Shown: positions 38,937-49,330, numbered from the stretch's first letter. The stretch: 64,000 nt of DNA from Planctomycetota bacterium (GCA_020638695.1 JACKIB010000025.1:15702-79701), one strand, 5' to 3'. Made by a program: numbers and translations. The notes: generated by a model from the letters alone, not told the origin.

Positions 38937-41544
38937 TCAGTTGGTGATCGGGAACTGCAGCGCGTTGCTCACGCCGACGCCGGTCCCGGGGCTGCTCTGG
39001 CAGATCACCAGCGCCTGTGCACACAACTTGATGCCGCAGTACGCGGCCACCGGTGGGATCGGCAACGGCCATGTGGCCGTGCCGGAGCACGAGGCGCCGA
39101 CCAGGGGGGTGATGAACGGGCCGACGCCCGGGTAGGCGTGGAACGAGCTGCAGAACAGCGGGAAGCCCGCCGTGCAACCGCCGACCCGCAGGTACAGACC
39201 CGCGAACTGGCCCGGGCCACCCGGCGCATTCACCAGCTGCAAGCCGAAGCTCGTGTTGCCGAGCGACGGGTCGCCACCGGTGGTGCGCAGGTACATGTTC
39301 GGGCAACTCGCACACGGCTTGAGCAGGCAGTTCCTGCCGATGTGCTCGAGCGTCCAGCCCGACGTGAGGGCCAGGCCGCGGTAGCGCGCCACGGCCGAAC
39401 AGCAGCGGGCGCTCCTGAACTGGCACTGCGTCGGGTCGCCGACTGCGATCTCGAGCACTTGGATGCCATCGGTCGCGTACAGCATGCTGGCACAGTTGTC
39501 GTACGCGAGTCCGGTGACCGGACCGAGGGTGGTCATGCAGTTGCCCGTGATCTGCCAACGACACACCGGCTGGCACGGTGCGGCGGCCCTGAACACGTGG
39601 ATGAAGTGCGACCAGGTCGCTGCCCCCGGCTCCGAAGTGGAGAGGAACAGCAGGCCTCGGCCTTCGTCGTACGCCAGCCCGCCGGCGACCCCGTTGGCCG
39701 TGACCGTCTTGCCGGTGCACCTGTCGATTGCCTGGAAGCAGGTCGTCTTCGGATCCTTGATGTCGTACGTCACTACGCCGAACGCGCCGGGCACGGTTTC
39801 CAGCTGGTACAGGCGCTGTGCCGAGTCGTGGACCGCCAGGCCGCTCACCACCGAAGTGGCGCCGAGGATGCGCACTGCCACACCGCGGCAGATCAGATCG
39901 CAGTTGCGCAGCCCGTCGAGACTGAGGTTGATGCCGTCACTCGACCAGGCAGCTTGGAACCGTGGGTCGTAGGCGCTGCCGCCCGCGATCGCATTGGTTG
40001 CGGGGACCAGCACACCCGGGCACTTCTTCACCGCCGTGCAGCCGTAGTCGTGCGTCGTCTGCACGTCGATCTCGCCCGCGGGCGAGTTGCTGACCCAGCC
40101 GAACAGGTCGTTGCGGGCCCCCAGTGGGGTCGGCGGGCACGTGGTCGGAACCACCGGGCACTTGGTCTGCGTCGGCGGGCACAAGGTGACTTCCGCCGGA
40201 CACTTGGTCGCGGAAGGCGGACACCGGGTGTCGACGGCTGGGCAGTTGGTGAGTGTCGCGGGACACTTGGTGAGCGATGGCGGACACGTGGTGTCGACCA
40301 CCGGGCACTTGGTCTGCGTCGGCGGGCACAAGGTGACTTCCGCCGGACACTTGGTCGCGGAAGGCGGACACCGGGTGTCGACGACTGGGCAGTTGGTGAG
40401 TGTCGCGGGACACTTGGTGAGCGATGGCGGACACGTTGTGTCGACCACCGGGCACTTGGTCTGCGTCGGCGGGCACAAGGTGACTTCGACCGGACACTTG
40501 GTCGCGGAAGGTGGACACCGTGTGTCGACGACTGGGCAGTTGGTGAGTGTCGCGGGACACTTGGTGAGCGATGGCGGACACGTGGTGTCGACCACCGGGC
40601 ACTTGGTCTGCGTCGGCGGGCACAAAGGTGACTTCCGCCGGACACTTGGTCGCGGAAGGCGGACACCGGGTGTCGACGGCTGGGCAGTTGGTGAGTGTCG
40701 CGGGACACTTGGTGAGCGATGGCGGACACGTTGTGTCGACCACCGGGCACTTGGTCTGGGTCGGCGGGCACTTGGTATCTTCGACCGGACACTTGGTCGC
40801 GGAAGGCGGACACCGTGTGTCGACGACTGGGCAGTTGGTGAGTGTCGCGGGACACTTGGTGAGCGATGGCGGACACGTGGTGTCGACCACCGGGCACTTG
40901 GTCTGGGTCGGCGGGCACTTGGTATCTTCGACCGGACACTTGGTCGCGGAGGGCGGACACCGTGTGTCGACGACTGGGCAGTTGGTGAGCGTCGCGGGAC
41001 ACTTGGTGAGCGATGGCGGACACGTGGTGTCGACCACCGGGCACTTGGTCTGGGTCGGCGGGCACTTGGTATCTTCGACCGGACACTTGGTCGCGGAGGG
41101 CGGACACCGTGTGTCGACGACTGGGCAGTTGGTGAGCGTCGCGGGACACTTGGTGAGCGATGGCGGACACGTTGTGTCGACCACCGGGCACTTGGTCTGA
41201 GTCGGTGGGCACTTGGTATCTTCGACCGGACACTTGGTCGCGGAGGGCGGACACCGTGTGTCGACGACTGGGCAGTTGGTGAGTGTCGCGGGACACTTGG
41301 TGGCGACGGCTGGACAGGTGGTGTCGACCACCGGGCACTTGGTCTGTTCGGGAGGACACTTGGTTTCCACCGTCGGGCACTTGGTGAGCGACGTTGGGCA
41401 CTGTGTCACCACGGCCGGACAGGTCGTGGCTACGGGCCGAGTCGTGGCTACCTGTGCGGCGACCGGCGCCGTCCACAGTGCCGCCGCGAGCGCGGCGAGG
41501 AACAGACCCCGTGCACGTTGCACGAGATCGCTGGAATGCGACAT
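38937..41544 (-). CDS. Secreted cysteine-heptad (CPxxxTx) repeat protein, frameshifted
   Basis: The start is ATG 41544, with a perfect AAGGAG ribosome binding site 6 bases before it and a signal peptide (LFLAALAAALWTAPVAAQ). Residues 42-468 are about 61 consecutive heptads of the form CPxxxTx, for example CPPSATK, CPVVDTT, CPATLTN, arranged in 49-residue superrepeats. One extra A on the plus strand (AAA at 40624-40626; sister copies have AA) breaks the frame in the fifth superrepeat; removing it restores an 868-residue protein. After the array come about 400 residues with propeller-like GLAYD strands, many cysteines and a C-terminal domain shared with other secreted proteins. It may be a stalk or cross-linked surface fibre. 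The frameshift may be an error, a null allele or a switching site. Confidence 0.7.
40140..41421 (-). repeat. 147-bp tandem repeat array encoding CPxxxTx heptads
   Basis: Eight leader heptads (41254-41421) are followed by seven 147-bp superrepeats of seven heptads each (40224-41253, the fifth being 148 bp) and a partial eighth. Copies differ by a few bases, mainly VEDTK versus AEVTL/VEVTL in the second heptad: the four copies nearest the N-terminus carry VEDTK and the later ones EVTL, so the array expanded in two blocks. Because 147 is divisible by 3, several frames on both strands stay open. Confidence 0.9.
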
Positions 41545-41751
41545 GACAAACTCCTTGGGGTTTTGGCAGGGAGTAGGCAGGGTCGCAGGGGGTGCGCGGA
41601 TCCTAGGTCGACTCGCGTCGTGTGGCAACCGCCCATTCTCGAGGTCTTTTTGCAGCACAACGCGCGCATGGTCGTCTGCGCAAAAAGTGTGAGAACGTCC
41701 CGGCGGCGTGCACCGACCGAGTCAACCAAGCTGGTTGTCGGTTGAGCGCGC

Positions 41752-44277
41752 ATGAACAACCCACCGATCCGCTGGAGCCCGCTCGTGTCCCTGACCCTGG
41801 TCGTGGGTGCGGCTTGGCTTGCCGCGGGTTCGACCGGCTTGCTCGGTTTCGCACTGCAACGCAGCGCGGTTTGGTGTTGTCTGCTGGCCGCGTGGGCGGT
41901 GTCGTCGCAGCACTTGGTGCGTGCAGCCCGCCACCTACGGAGCCGCGAGCTGGCTACCGAATTGCTGTTGGCCGTGGCTTGTCTGATCGCGGGCAGCGGG
42001 GTCGCGGCGCGGCAAGCGCCGGTGCGACTCACCGCGATCGCCGTGTTCGCGCTGTTGCTGGGTTGGCGTACCCATCATCGTAGGGTGCGCCGCTTCCACT
42101 CCGATGTCGCGGTCGCCGTCGCGGTGTTGGCGATCCACCAGTTGTTGCTCTATTCCGTCCCCGCCTACTGGCTGGTGAGCGATGCGCTGGCGAACCGACT
42201 CGGATCCGCAGCCGCTGCGTTGTTCGGGCGGAAGCTGTCCATCGGCCCCACCTTCGCCGGCGTCGACTTCCTCGTGCTGACAGGCGTCCTGTTGGGGCGC
42301 ACGTTACGCGGTGCGCCCCTGATGCGGTGGTTCGGCACCGCGGCAGCAGTGTGCCTCGCACACCTGACGTACCTCGGCTTGCTGGTGTTCGCCCCCGAGC
42401 TGGGGTCGCGCCTCGGCGGCCTCGTGCCGTGGAACCTACCGCTCCTGGCGGCGGTCCTGCACCTGGCGGTGTTGGGATGGGTGCTGCGGACGACGGGCGT
42501 CGGGATCAGCACTCGGGGCAACCCGGGTTCGTCGGAGCGTACCGGCCCCACCCGCCCGGTATGGCTGAAGGTCCTCGGGATCCTCGCCTTGCCGGCCGCC
42601 GCTGTCGCGCTGGCGGTGGTCGTCACCCTTCCGTTCGGCACTTGCTCGCTACGCGGCAAGAAGGTGGTTGCCCATGAGCGCTGCTACGGCAACTGGGACC
42701 ACCCCAAGCACGGCGACTACGGTCGGTTGTCGATCGGGATGTACGGCATGCTGGCGCCGTTCGTCGAGAGTCTCGGTGGCACCTTCCGGCGCTCCACCGA
42801 ACTCTCGGCCGCGGACCTCGACGACGCCGATGTGCTGCTGCTGCTCTATCCGCACAAGCCTTGGCAGCCCGGTCAGCTGGCGCGAATCGAACGCTTCGTG
42901 CGGCGCGGTGGTGCGCTGCTGCTGCTCGGGGAGCACACCTCGGAGGAAGAGGGCGGAGGCAACCGGTTCAACGAGGTCCTCGAGCCCACGGCGATCCGCG
43001 TGCCGTTCGATTCGGCGATGTTCGCGATCGGTGGCTGGTTGCAGTCGTACGCCCCGTTCGCCCATCCGGCGACGATCGGGGTCGGCGACCAGCGCAACGA
43101 CTTCGGGGTGGTGATCGGCGCCTCGGTCGCCGCGCGGTGGCCGGCCCGACCGTTGTTGGTCGGCCGGTGGGGCTACAACGACCCGGGCGATCCGCGAACC
43201 GAGTCGAAGATGGGCAACCAGCGCTACGACGCCGGCGAGCGACTGGGGGACATCGTGTTGGTCGCCGAACAGGAGCTCGGCGCCGGGGTCGTGGTGGTGT
43301 TCGGCGACACTTCGACGTTCACCAACGGCATCACCATCGGCACGCACGACTTCAACGCGCGGCTGCTGGGTTACCTGGCGAATCGGCCGGGGAGCCCGCA
43401 GGTGCTGTGGCGCCAGCTGCTCGGCGCGCTGCTCGGGTTGGGCATCGGCGCTCTGCTCGTCTGGCGCGGCACCTGGCGCGACACGATTACGGTGTGTGCG
43501 ACGCTTTCGGCCACCTTGCTGCTCTGTGTGCACTCCGGGCACCGCGCAGCCACGCTGCTGCCCGATGGGCGCGGCGCACGACCCAACAACCTCGCGTACG
43601 TCGACGGGGCGCACTTCGGTCGGTTCGACGACGAAGCGTGGCGCCTCGATGGAACGATGGGTTTGAAGATGACCCTGATGCGCAACGGCTTCCTCACCCT
43701 GGAGCTGCACGAGTTCACCCGCGAACGGCTGCAGCGTGCCGGGCTGGTGGTCTCGATCGCGCCGCGGCGGCGTTTCACCGCCGCGGAGTGCGCGATGGTG
43801 CGCGAGTTCGTGGCGGAGGGCGGCATCTTCGTGTTGACCAGCAGCTATCACCACCGTGCCGGAGCCGAGCCGCTGTTGCGCGCGTTCGACTTCGCGATCG
43901 GTCCGCTCGATCCCGCCGCGCCCGAGCCGCAGCCGTTGAGCCACTTCAAGGCGCCGTACTCGCGGTTCGGCGACTACATGGCGTACGTGCGGTTCCACGA
44001 GGGCTGGCCGGTGACCTGTGCTGCACAGGAAGGTCTGCAACCTCTGGCGTACGGTGCCGACGACAGCACGGTCGGCTACCTGCGCTACTTCGGCAAGGGA
44101 GCTCTGGTGGTGATCGGTGATTCGTGCTTCGCACTCAACAAGAACCTCGAACTGGAGAACGGCCAGTTGTTCGAGGGGGCGCGGGAGAACGCCGATTTCT
44201 GGCGTTGGCTGTTGAGCCGCCTGCGTGACTCGCAGACCTGGACGCCGCCGCGGCCGGTGGTGGCGGAGGCAAAATGA
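41752..44277 (+). CDS. Polytopic membrane protein with two glutamine-amidotransferase-like domains (paralog 1)
   Basis: An 841-residue protein from ATG 41752. Residues about 10-310 contain some eight hydrophobic helices. Then an exported Rossmann-like region of DUF4350/GATase type follows, with ADVLLLLYPHKPW, RRGGALLLLGEHTSEEEGGG (near 392) and GVVVVFGDTSTFTNG; two more membrane helices (about 545-600); and a second, similar region with FVAEGGIFVLTSSYHH and GALVVIGDSCFALNKN. No catalytic cysteine is seen in either. Its TGA overlaps the ATG of the next gene (ATGA), which encodes a paralog with the same layout. The function is unknown; related domains occur in gliding or ABC-associated proteins. 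Confidence 0.65.
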   Translation: MNNPPIRWSPLVSLTLVVGAAWLAAGSTGLLGFALQRSAVWCCLLAAWAVSSQHLVRAARHLRSRELATELLLAVACLIAGSGVAARQAPVRLTAIAVFALLLGWRTHHRRVRRFHSDVAVAVAVLAIHQLLLYSVPAYWLVSDALANRLGSAAAALFGRKLSIGPTFAGVDFLVLTGVLLGRTLRGAPLMRWFGTAAAVCLAHLTYLGLLVFAPELGSRLGGLVPWNLPLLAAVLHLAVLGWVLRTTGVGISTRGNPGSSERTGPTRPVWLKVLGILALPAAAVALAVVVTLPFGTCSLRGKKVVAHERCYGNWDHPKHGDYGRLSIGMYGMLAPFVESLGGTFRRSTELSAADLDDADVLLLLYPHKPWQPGQLARIERFVRRGGALLLLGEHTSEEEGGGNRFNEVLEPTAIRVPFDSAMFAIGGWLQSYAPFAHPATIGVGDQRNDFGVVIGASVAARWPARPLLVGRWGYNDPGDPRTESKMGNQRYDAGERLGDIVLVAEQELGAGVVVVFGDTSTFTNGITIGTHDFNARLLGYLANRPGSPQVLWRQLLGALLGLGIGALLVWRGTWRDTITVCATLSATLLLCVHSGHRAATLLPDGRGARPNNLAYVDGAHFGRFDDEAWRLDGTMGLKMTLMRNGFLTLELHEFTRERLQRAGLVVSIAPRRRFTAAECAMVREFVAEGGIFVLTSSYHHRAGAEPLLRAFDFAIGPLDPAAPEPQPLSHFKAPYSRFGDYMAYVRFHEGWPVTCAAQEGLQPLAYGADDSTVGYLRYFGKGALVVIGDSCFALNKNLELENGQLFEGARENADFWRWLLSRLRDSQTWTPPRPVVAEAK

Positions 44278-46859
44278 GAACGCTGCTCGTGTGGCTCGGA
44301 CTCGCCGGTCTCGCGTGCGCGGCCGTGCTGGCCGAGGAGTTCTACGGCTCGGCATCGACGACCGTGTGGTGCGCGTTGATCGGGGTGTCGGTGCCGTGTC
44401 TGGCATTCGCTCCGGTTCACTTTCCGATCGGTCGTCGGGCGTTGTGGGCAGCGCTGTTGGTCGCGCCCGCCGCGGTGGCGTTGCCGTGGTCGCACGCGGT
44501 CGGTCCGCTGCTGATCCTGGTCGGTTCGACCTTGTCGTTCGGTGCGGCGCGGAAGCGCTGGCTCGCTTCGGCGGGCCAGGCGCTGTCGCTCGGCGGAATG
44601 CAGTGGCTGCTGATGGCCCTGGTGCTGTTCGTCTACCAAGCGGTGACTGCGCGCGTGGCTGAGGTTCCGTCGTGGATGGTCGAGGGGTTCGCGATGCTGG
44701 CCCGACTCGCCGGGGTCGAGGCGACCGCCGACGGGGCCAGCCTGGTGTTGTTCACCATGCGGACCAAACACGCATTGGCGATGACGTGGTCGCTGGTGGT
44801 CGATCCGGCGAGTGCGTGCTTGTTGGCCGGCGGGCTGCTGTTGCTCGGTCTGGTCCCGAGTCGGGGGCGCGCCGGGGCCGTACGACTGCTGATCGTGGGT
44901 GCAGTGTGTGCCGGATGGCTCGTGCTGCGCACCGCGGTCTTGTTCGGGGTGTACCTGCACCGCGTGCTGCGCACCGACTACGACGCGCCGCTGGCCAGCG
45001 CCGGGATGTTCTTCGACGAGCGTGTGGTGCTGCCGCTGGTGCTGCCCGTGGCGTGGTTGGCTGCGCGCGTGGTCGGTCGTTGGCGTCCTTCGCCGTCCGT
45101 GGAATCGGTTGCGCCGGGGTGGCGCGCCGTCGCCGCGCTGGGTCTGGCGGGTGCGGCAACGGCCGTGCTGACGTTGGCGGTGGTGTACAAGCCGTCAGGC
45201 GCGCGCAAAGGCGGCCGCGTCGTGTTCGACGAGTACCACAGCCGGGTCGACGACTGGTCGCGCGCCCGCTGGCCGCAGAAGCGGTTCGACACCACCGGTA
45301 CCCTGCGCGCCTACGACATGTCGTGGCACGGCGAAGAGGCGGCGTACAACTACGGTTCGCTGTACGAGTACTGTTCGCGGTTCTACACCGTCGACCGGCT
45401 GCTCCGTCCAACCGACGACGCCGCACTCGCGGCGTGCGACGTGTTGGTGGTCAAGGTGCCGTCGCGGACCTTCGACAAGGTCGAGATCGATGCGATCCAG
45501 CGTTTCGTCACCCGCGGCGGAGGGCTGCTGCTGATCGGCGAGCACACCGCGGTGTTCGGCAGCGGCGCCAGCATCAATCAGCTGGCACGGCCGTTCGGGT
45601 TCACCTTCCGCTACGACTGCCTGTTCGGCATGGACGACGTGTTCCAGCAGCGTTGGAATCCGCCGCTGGTGCCGCACCCGGTGACCCGGCACATGAGCGG
45701 CTTGGACTTTGCCGTGTCGTGTTCGATCGATCCCGGTCTGTCCGCGGGTACCGCGGTGATGCAGGACAACGGCTTGAAGAGCCTCGACGCCGACTTCCAC
45801 GTCCGCAACTTCTACCCGCAGCCCGGCGACGTGCCGCAGATGCTGCACGGCTCGTTCGTGCAGCTGTGGGCGACCGAGCGCGGCGCGGGCCGCGTGCTGG
45901 CCTTCACCGATTCGACGATCTTCGCCAACTTCGGCGTGTTCGAGGAGGGCAAGAGCGAGCTGTTCCTCGGCATGGTGGAGTGGCTGAACCGCCGTGCTGC
46001 CGGTGCGCCGGTTCTGTTGTGGGTGCTCGGTCTGCTCCTCGCGTTCGGCGCGTGCGCGATCGGGTGGCCGGTGCGTTCCGAGCTCACCCTGTCCGGCGCC
46101 GCGGTGTGTGTCGCGGGCTTCTGGCTCGCCACGAGCGCCGCGAACGCGCTGCACGCTGCGGCGTTGCCGGTGCCCGAGCCACGCCACCCGGTGCTGCGGG
46201 TCGCCATCGAGCGGAGGTTGTGTCCGGGACCACGGCTCACCAACGCCGGGTTCCTGTACGGCAAGGACAACGGTTTCGGGTTGTTCGAACGCGCGGTCCA
46301 ACGGCTGACGGTGCGCCACAACGCGGCACGTGAGGGAGTCACGTGGCGCACCCAACGGTCCAGTCTGGAACGGAGCCTCGAGGCGGACGTCGTGGTCATG
46401 ATCCACCCGACGGTGGCGCCGAGTGCTGCCGACGTGGCGCAGCTCGAGCGATACGTGGCGGGTGGGGGACAGCTGTGGTTGCTCGATTCGCCGAGCAATG
46501 CGCGTTCGACCGCCAACCGACTGCTGACGCCGTTCGGCCTGAGCTTGACCCGGGACGGCGAGGCAGCGGGCGGTGAAGGGCGCAGCAGCGGCTTCGGGTT
46601 GCCGGAGGTGTTGCCCGTCGACGCGGCCTGCACGGTGCGCGGTGGACGGCCATTGACGCGGATCGGCACGCGGACCGTCGCGAGTTGGCTGGAGCACGGC
46701 AAGGGACGGGTCGTGGTGGTGGGCTTCGCCAAGCGGTTCTGTGACACGCGGATGGGTGTCACCGGCGATGTGGAACCGACACCCGAGGTGCGCAAGGTCT
46801 ACGCCTACCAGCATGCGCTGCTGCGTCGGTTGGTCAGCGGAGGCGCCCACGGCGGCTGA
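44274..46859 (+). CDS. Polytopic membrane protein with two glutamine-amidotransferase-like domains (paralog 2)
   Basis: An 861-residue protein coupled to the preceding gene by an ATGA overlap. The layout is the same: about eight N-terminal helices, an exported region with VVFDEYHSRVDDW, CDVLVVKVPSR, RGGGLLLIGEHTAVFGSG (near 420) and VLAFTDSTIFANFG, two mid helices (about 580-625), and a second region with LEADVVVMIHPTVAPS and AGGGQLWLLDSPSNA. The VFDEYH motif is typical of DUF4350-like domains. The N-terminal membrane block has an exosortase-like rhythm (a G-rich helix, then an LRTAVLFG segment), but the conserved cysteine and histidine of exosortases are missing. The role is unknown. Confidence 0.65.
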   Translation: MRTLLVWLGLAGLACAAVLAEEFYGSASTTVWCALIGVSVPCLAFAPVHFPIGRRALWAALLVAPAAVALPWSHAVGPLLILVGSTLSFGAARKRWLASAGQALSLGGMQWLLMALVLFVYQAVTARVAEVPSWMVEGFAMLARLAGVEATADGASLVLFTMRTKHALAMTWSLVVDPASACLLAGGLLLLGLVPSRGRAGAVRLLIVGAVCAGWLVLRTAVLFGVYLHRVLRTDYDAPLASAGMFFDERVVLPLVLPVAWLAARVVGRWRPSPSVESVAPGWRAVAALGLAGAATAVLTLAVVYKPSGARKGGRVVFDEYHSRVDDWSRARWPQKRFDTTGTLRAYDMSWHGEEAAYNYGSLYEYCSRFYTVDRLLRPTDDAALAACDVLVVKVPSRTFDKVEIDAIQRFVTRGGGLLLIGEHTAVFGSGASINQLARPFGFTFRYDCLFGMDDVFQQRWNPPLVPHPVTRHMSGLDFAVSCSIDPGLSAGTAVMQDNGLKSLDADFHVRNFYPQPGDVPQMLHGSFVQLWATERGAGRVLAFTDSTIFANFGVFEEGKSELFLGMVEWLNRRAAGAPVLLWVLGLLLAFGACAIGWPVRSELTLSGAAVCVAGFWLATSAANALHAAALPVPEPRHPVLRVAIERRLCPGPRLTNAGFLYGKDNGFGLFERAVQRLTVRHNAAREGVTWRTQRSSLERSLEADVVVMIHPTVAPSAADVAQLERYVAGGGQLWLLDSPSNARSTANRLLTPFGLSLTRDGEAAGGEGRSSGFGLPEVLPVDAACTVRGGRPLTRIGTRTVASWLEHGKGRVVVVGFAKRFCDTRMGVTGDVEPTPEVRKVYAYQHALLRRLVSGGAHGG

Positions 46860-47160
46860 GGCCGGCGGCGTCGCCGCGGGACCGGCCGCGTCAGGATGAC
46901 CCCCGCCGGCGTGGGCTCGTGACCGGGCGGAGTTCGGCTCGCCGGAAGGGATCCGTCGTACACGGGGAAGGCCGTCGGAGCGGCTCTGCGACTCGATCTA
47001 ACGCGGCGCTCATCGAAGCACCCGGGCGACCGGCAGAATCGGACGATGCGGCACGGTGGTCGTGGGGTCCCCGGTGGCGGGCGGTGCGTGGTTCGGATCA
47101 TCTGTTCGAATTCAGGCCCCGCACTCGCAGGCGGCTCGAGACCCTTCCCGGATCCCCACC
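46860..47160 (+). other. Intergenic region without a recognisable gene
   Basis: This 301-base stretch separates the membrane-protein pair from the secreted propeller protein. Short open frames here are arginine-rich and without coding character. The frame of the downstream gene is open from about 47056, but the signal peptide starts at 47161. No promoter or terminator was recognised. Confidence 0.4.
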
Positions 47161-49038
47161 ATGACTCGCTTCACCCTCCCGTCCGTGGTTGCCGCTCTGC
47201 TCGGGGCGGCATCGCTTTCCGCACAGATCTCCCACGATGGACCGTACTGGAACGGCTACCCGCTGCCCGCGAACCTGCAGACGGTGACATCGATCGGCAC
47301 GCAGGTCGTGCTGCAGACCACGTCCGCGGTGCACTTCTACTCGGGACTCCTGCGCACGTGGACGGTGCTGCCGGTCTCGTCGACCGCGGTGGTCCGAGTC
47401 GCCAACCGCTACAGCTTGGTCGAGGACGGTCTGTCGGTGCACGCCTACTCGACTGCCACCGGCGAGGTGCAGACCCTGACCGTGTCGGGGTCGGCGAAGA
47501 TCTACCAGTCCTCGTTGTCGTCGACCTGGACGGCGTGCGTGGAAGACGGCGGCACGCTGCACGGCTACTCGGCGTTCCTCGGCGCTTGGGTGCCGCTGAA
47601 GGTGCTCGGCAGCGTCAAGACGATCGATACCAACTCGCAGTCGGTGGCGGTGGTCGACGATGTCAACGTGTACGGGTTCAGTGCCCTGTACGGGACCTGG
47701 GTGGCGACCCCTACCCGTACCGGCGGCACCTACGCGACGCTGCGCAACGGCGTCATGGCGCTGTACAGCAGCCCGGACGAAGTGAAGGTGTTCTCGAGCT
47801 TCCAGAACACCTGGAGCACGGCGGCGTTGCCGGGCGCGCAGACCGCGGTCCAGCACCTGGGTGACGGCATGTTGGTGCTCGCGTCGGGCAAGGAACTGGC
47901 GCTGATCAGCACCATGACCGGCAACATCCAGCGCAAGACCTGCACCAACGTACCGACGGTGCAGATCGGCAAGAGCGTCGCGGTGCTGGATGATGGCGGA
48001 ACGCTCACCGGTTTCGCGCCGGGCACCGATGCGCAGGTCGCGCTGCCGTCGACCGGCCCCAATGGCAGCATCTTGGTGGCCAACGGTTCGTTCGGATCGA
48101 TTGCGGTGATCGACGACGGCACGCGGCCGACCGCGTTCTCCGGCCTGACGGGGCGCACTTCCGCGGCGCCGGCCGGCAAGTACACCTACACCCTCGGTGA
48201 CATCGCCGCCCTCGCCGACGGCCAGCCGGCGCAGAGCTACGCGTACTCGGCGCTCACCGGTACCTGGGTGGCGGTCCCAGCCAAGACCTTCAGCAACCCC
48301 GCGGCGAACTACGAAGCCCTGGTCCTCGCCACGACGAGTGGATTCAGCGCGTTCTCGGCGCGCACCGGCACCTGGGCCGACTTGACCACCGGCGATCCGC
48401 TGATCTGGCGGGCCGACGGTGCGATGGCCGCGGTGGCGGGCAACCAGGGGATCGACGTGTTCGATCCGCTGCTCGGCCGTTGGATGCACCAATCGACCGC
48501 CGTCTCACCGGACTTCAAGATCCACCGGCTGGTCGGGGTCAGTTGGGACGGCAGCCGGGCGCATGGCTACAGCTTGCTGCACCATGCGTGGGAGAGCGTC
48601 GCTCCGCTGGGGACCTTCTCCTCGACCCGCGCCAGCTCGTCGATCGGCTACTGCCAGACCTCGACGCACATCTACCCGTTCACGGCCAACGGCTCGCTGT
48701 CGAACAACTCGCGCTTCCCCGAGTTCTCGCGCTTCCTGGTGCGAGGCAGCACCATGCTGCACCTGCAGGCCGGTCCGCCGCGGACCGCGGTGATCGGCAT
48801 GTTCGGCAGCCGTCCGGCGGAGATCCCGTTGGGTGGCTGGGGGACGCTGCGCGTCGACCCCGGTTCGGCGGTCGTGCTGCCGTTGGGCACGATCCCGCTG
48901 AGCGGTGTGCTCAAGACCGAGATCGTCCTGCCCAAGGATCCGCTGCTGAACGGGTTCGCGGTGCACATGCAGAACCTGTTGATCCCGAACTTCAGCCAGC
49001 CCTGGTTGTCGAACGTCAGCGCACCGTACATTTGGTGA
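47161..49038 (+). CDS. Secreted beta-propeller-like repeat protein
   Basis: A 625-residue protein from ATG 47161, with a signal peptide (FTLPSVVAALLGAASLSAQ). The mature part is made of imperfect repeats of about 50-60 residues with an AYS-x-LTGTWVAVP-type turn (HFYSGLLRTWTVL, GYSAFLGAWVPL, GFSALYGTWVATP, AYSALTGTWVAVP, AFSARTGTWADL), each followed by VAVVDD or similar strands, suggesting a propeller. The last 100-110 residues form a beta-rich C-terminal domain ending in LIPNFSQPWLSNVSAPYIW, like the C-termini of other secreted proteins here. It is probably a surface protein. The partner is unknown. Confidence 0.7.
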   Translation: MTRFTLPSVVAALLGAASLSAQISHDGPYWNGYPLPANLQTVTSIGTQVVLQTTSAVHFYSGLLRTWTVLPVSSTAVVRVANRYSLVEDGLSVHAYSTATGEVQTLTVSGSAKIYQSSLSSTWTACVEDGGTLHGYSAFLGAWVPLKVLGSVKTIDTNSQSVAVVDDVNVYGFSALYGTWVATPTRTGGTYATLRNGVMALYSSPDEVKVFSSFQNTWSTAALPGAQTAVQHLGDGMLVLASGKELALISTMTGNIQRKTCTNVPTVQIGKSVAVLDDGGTLTGFAPGTDAQVALPSTGPNGSILVANGSFGSIAVIDDGTRPTAFSGLTGRTSAAPAGKYTYTLGDIAALADGQPAQSYAYSALTGTWVAVPAKTFSNPAANYEALVLATTSGFSAFSARTGTWADLTTGDPLIWRADGAMAAVAGNQGIDVFDPLLGRWMHQSTAVSPDFKIHRLVGVSWDGSRAHGYSLLHHAWESVAPLGTFSSTRASSSIGYCQTSTHIYPFTANGSLSNNSRFPEFSRFLVRGSTMLHLQAGPPRTAVIGMFGSRPAEIPLGGWGTLRVDPGSAVVLPLGTIPLSGVLKTEIVLPKDPLLNGFAVHMQNLLIPNFSQPWLSNVSAPYIW

Positions 49039-49330
49039 GATCGGATCGCGCCACCCGCTCCGCGCCTCGGCGCGGCGCGGCGAAGCACGCCAGCATGATC
49101 GATCCCTCGGGTCGCACCGCATGGTCGAGATTCGGAAGGTCCTGTTCGAGCTTGCCAACGCTCTTCAGCCGGTAGTGGCGATCGGTCTGCTCGCCTACGT
49201 TCCGGATCCGCGTTGAGCGAGGCTCCGCGCTTTGGCGGGCAAGGTGGCTGAGGCCGCGGCCCCCAGCGGCGGCCATGCGCGATTGGCCAAGCATCGTCTC
49301 GAACAGTCCGCGGGAGGGTATCTTCGCTCC

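Noticed and set aside
40140..41421. CRISPR-like appearance of regularly spaced repeats
   Set aside because: The units are contiguous 147-bp coding repeats without unique spacers, and no cas genes are present.
40087..41745. Plus-strand open frame of 552 residues with a GHLVxxx heptad pattern across the repeat array
   Set aside because: It is the mirror of the 147-bp repeats, which keep several frames open. The minus strand has the signal peptide, ribosome binding site and the conserved C-terminal domain.
44274..45100. Active exosortase call for the second membrane protein
   Set aside because: The helix pattern is suggestive, but the catalytic cysteine and histidine are not found and no PEP-CTERM substrates occur in the window.
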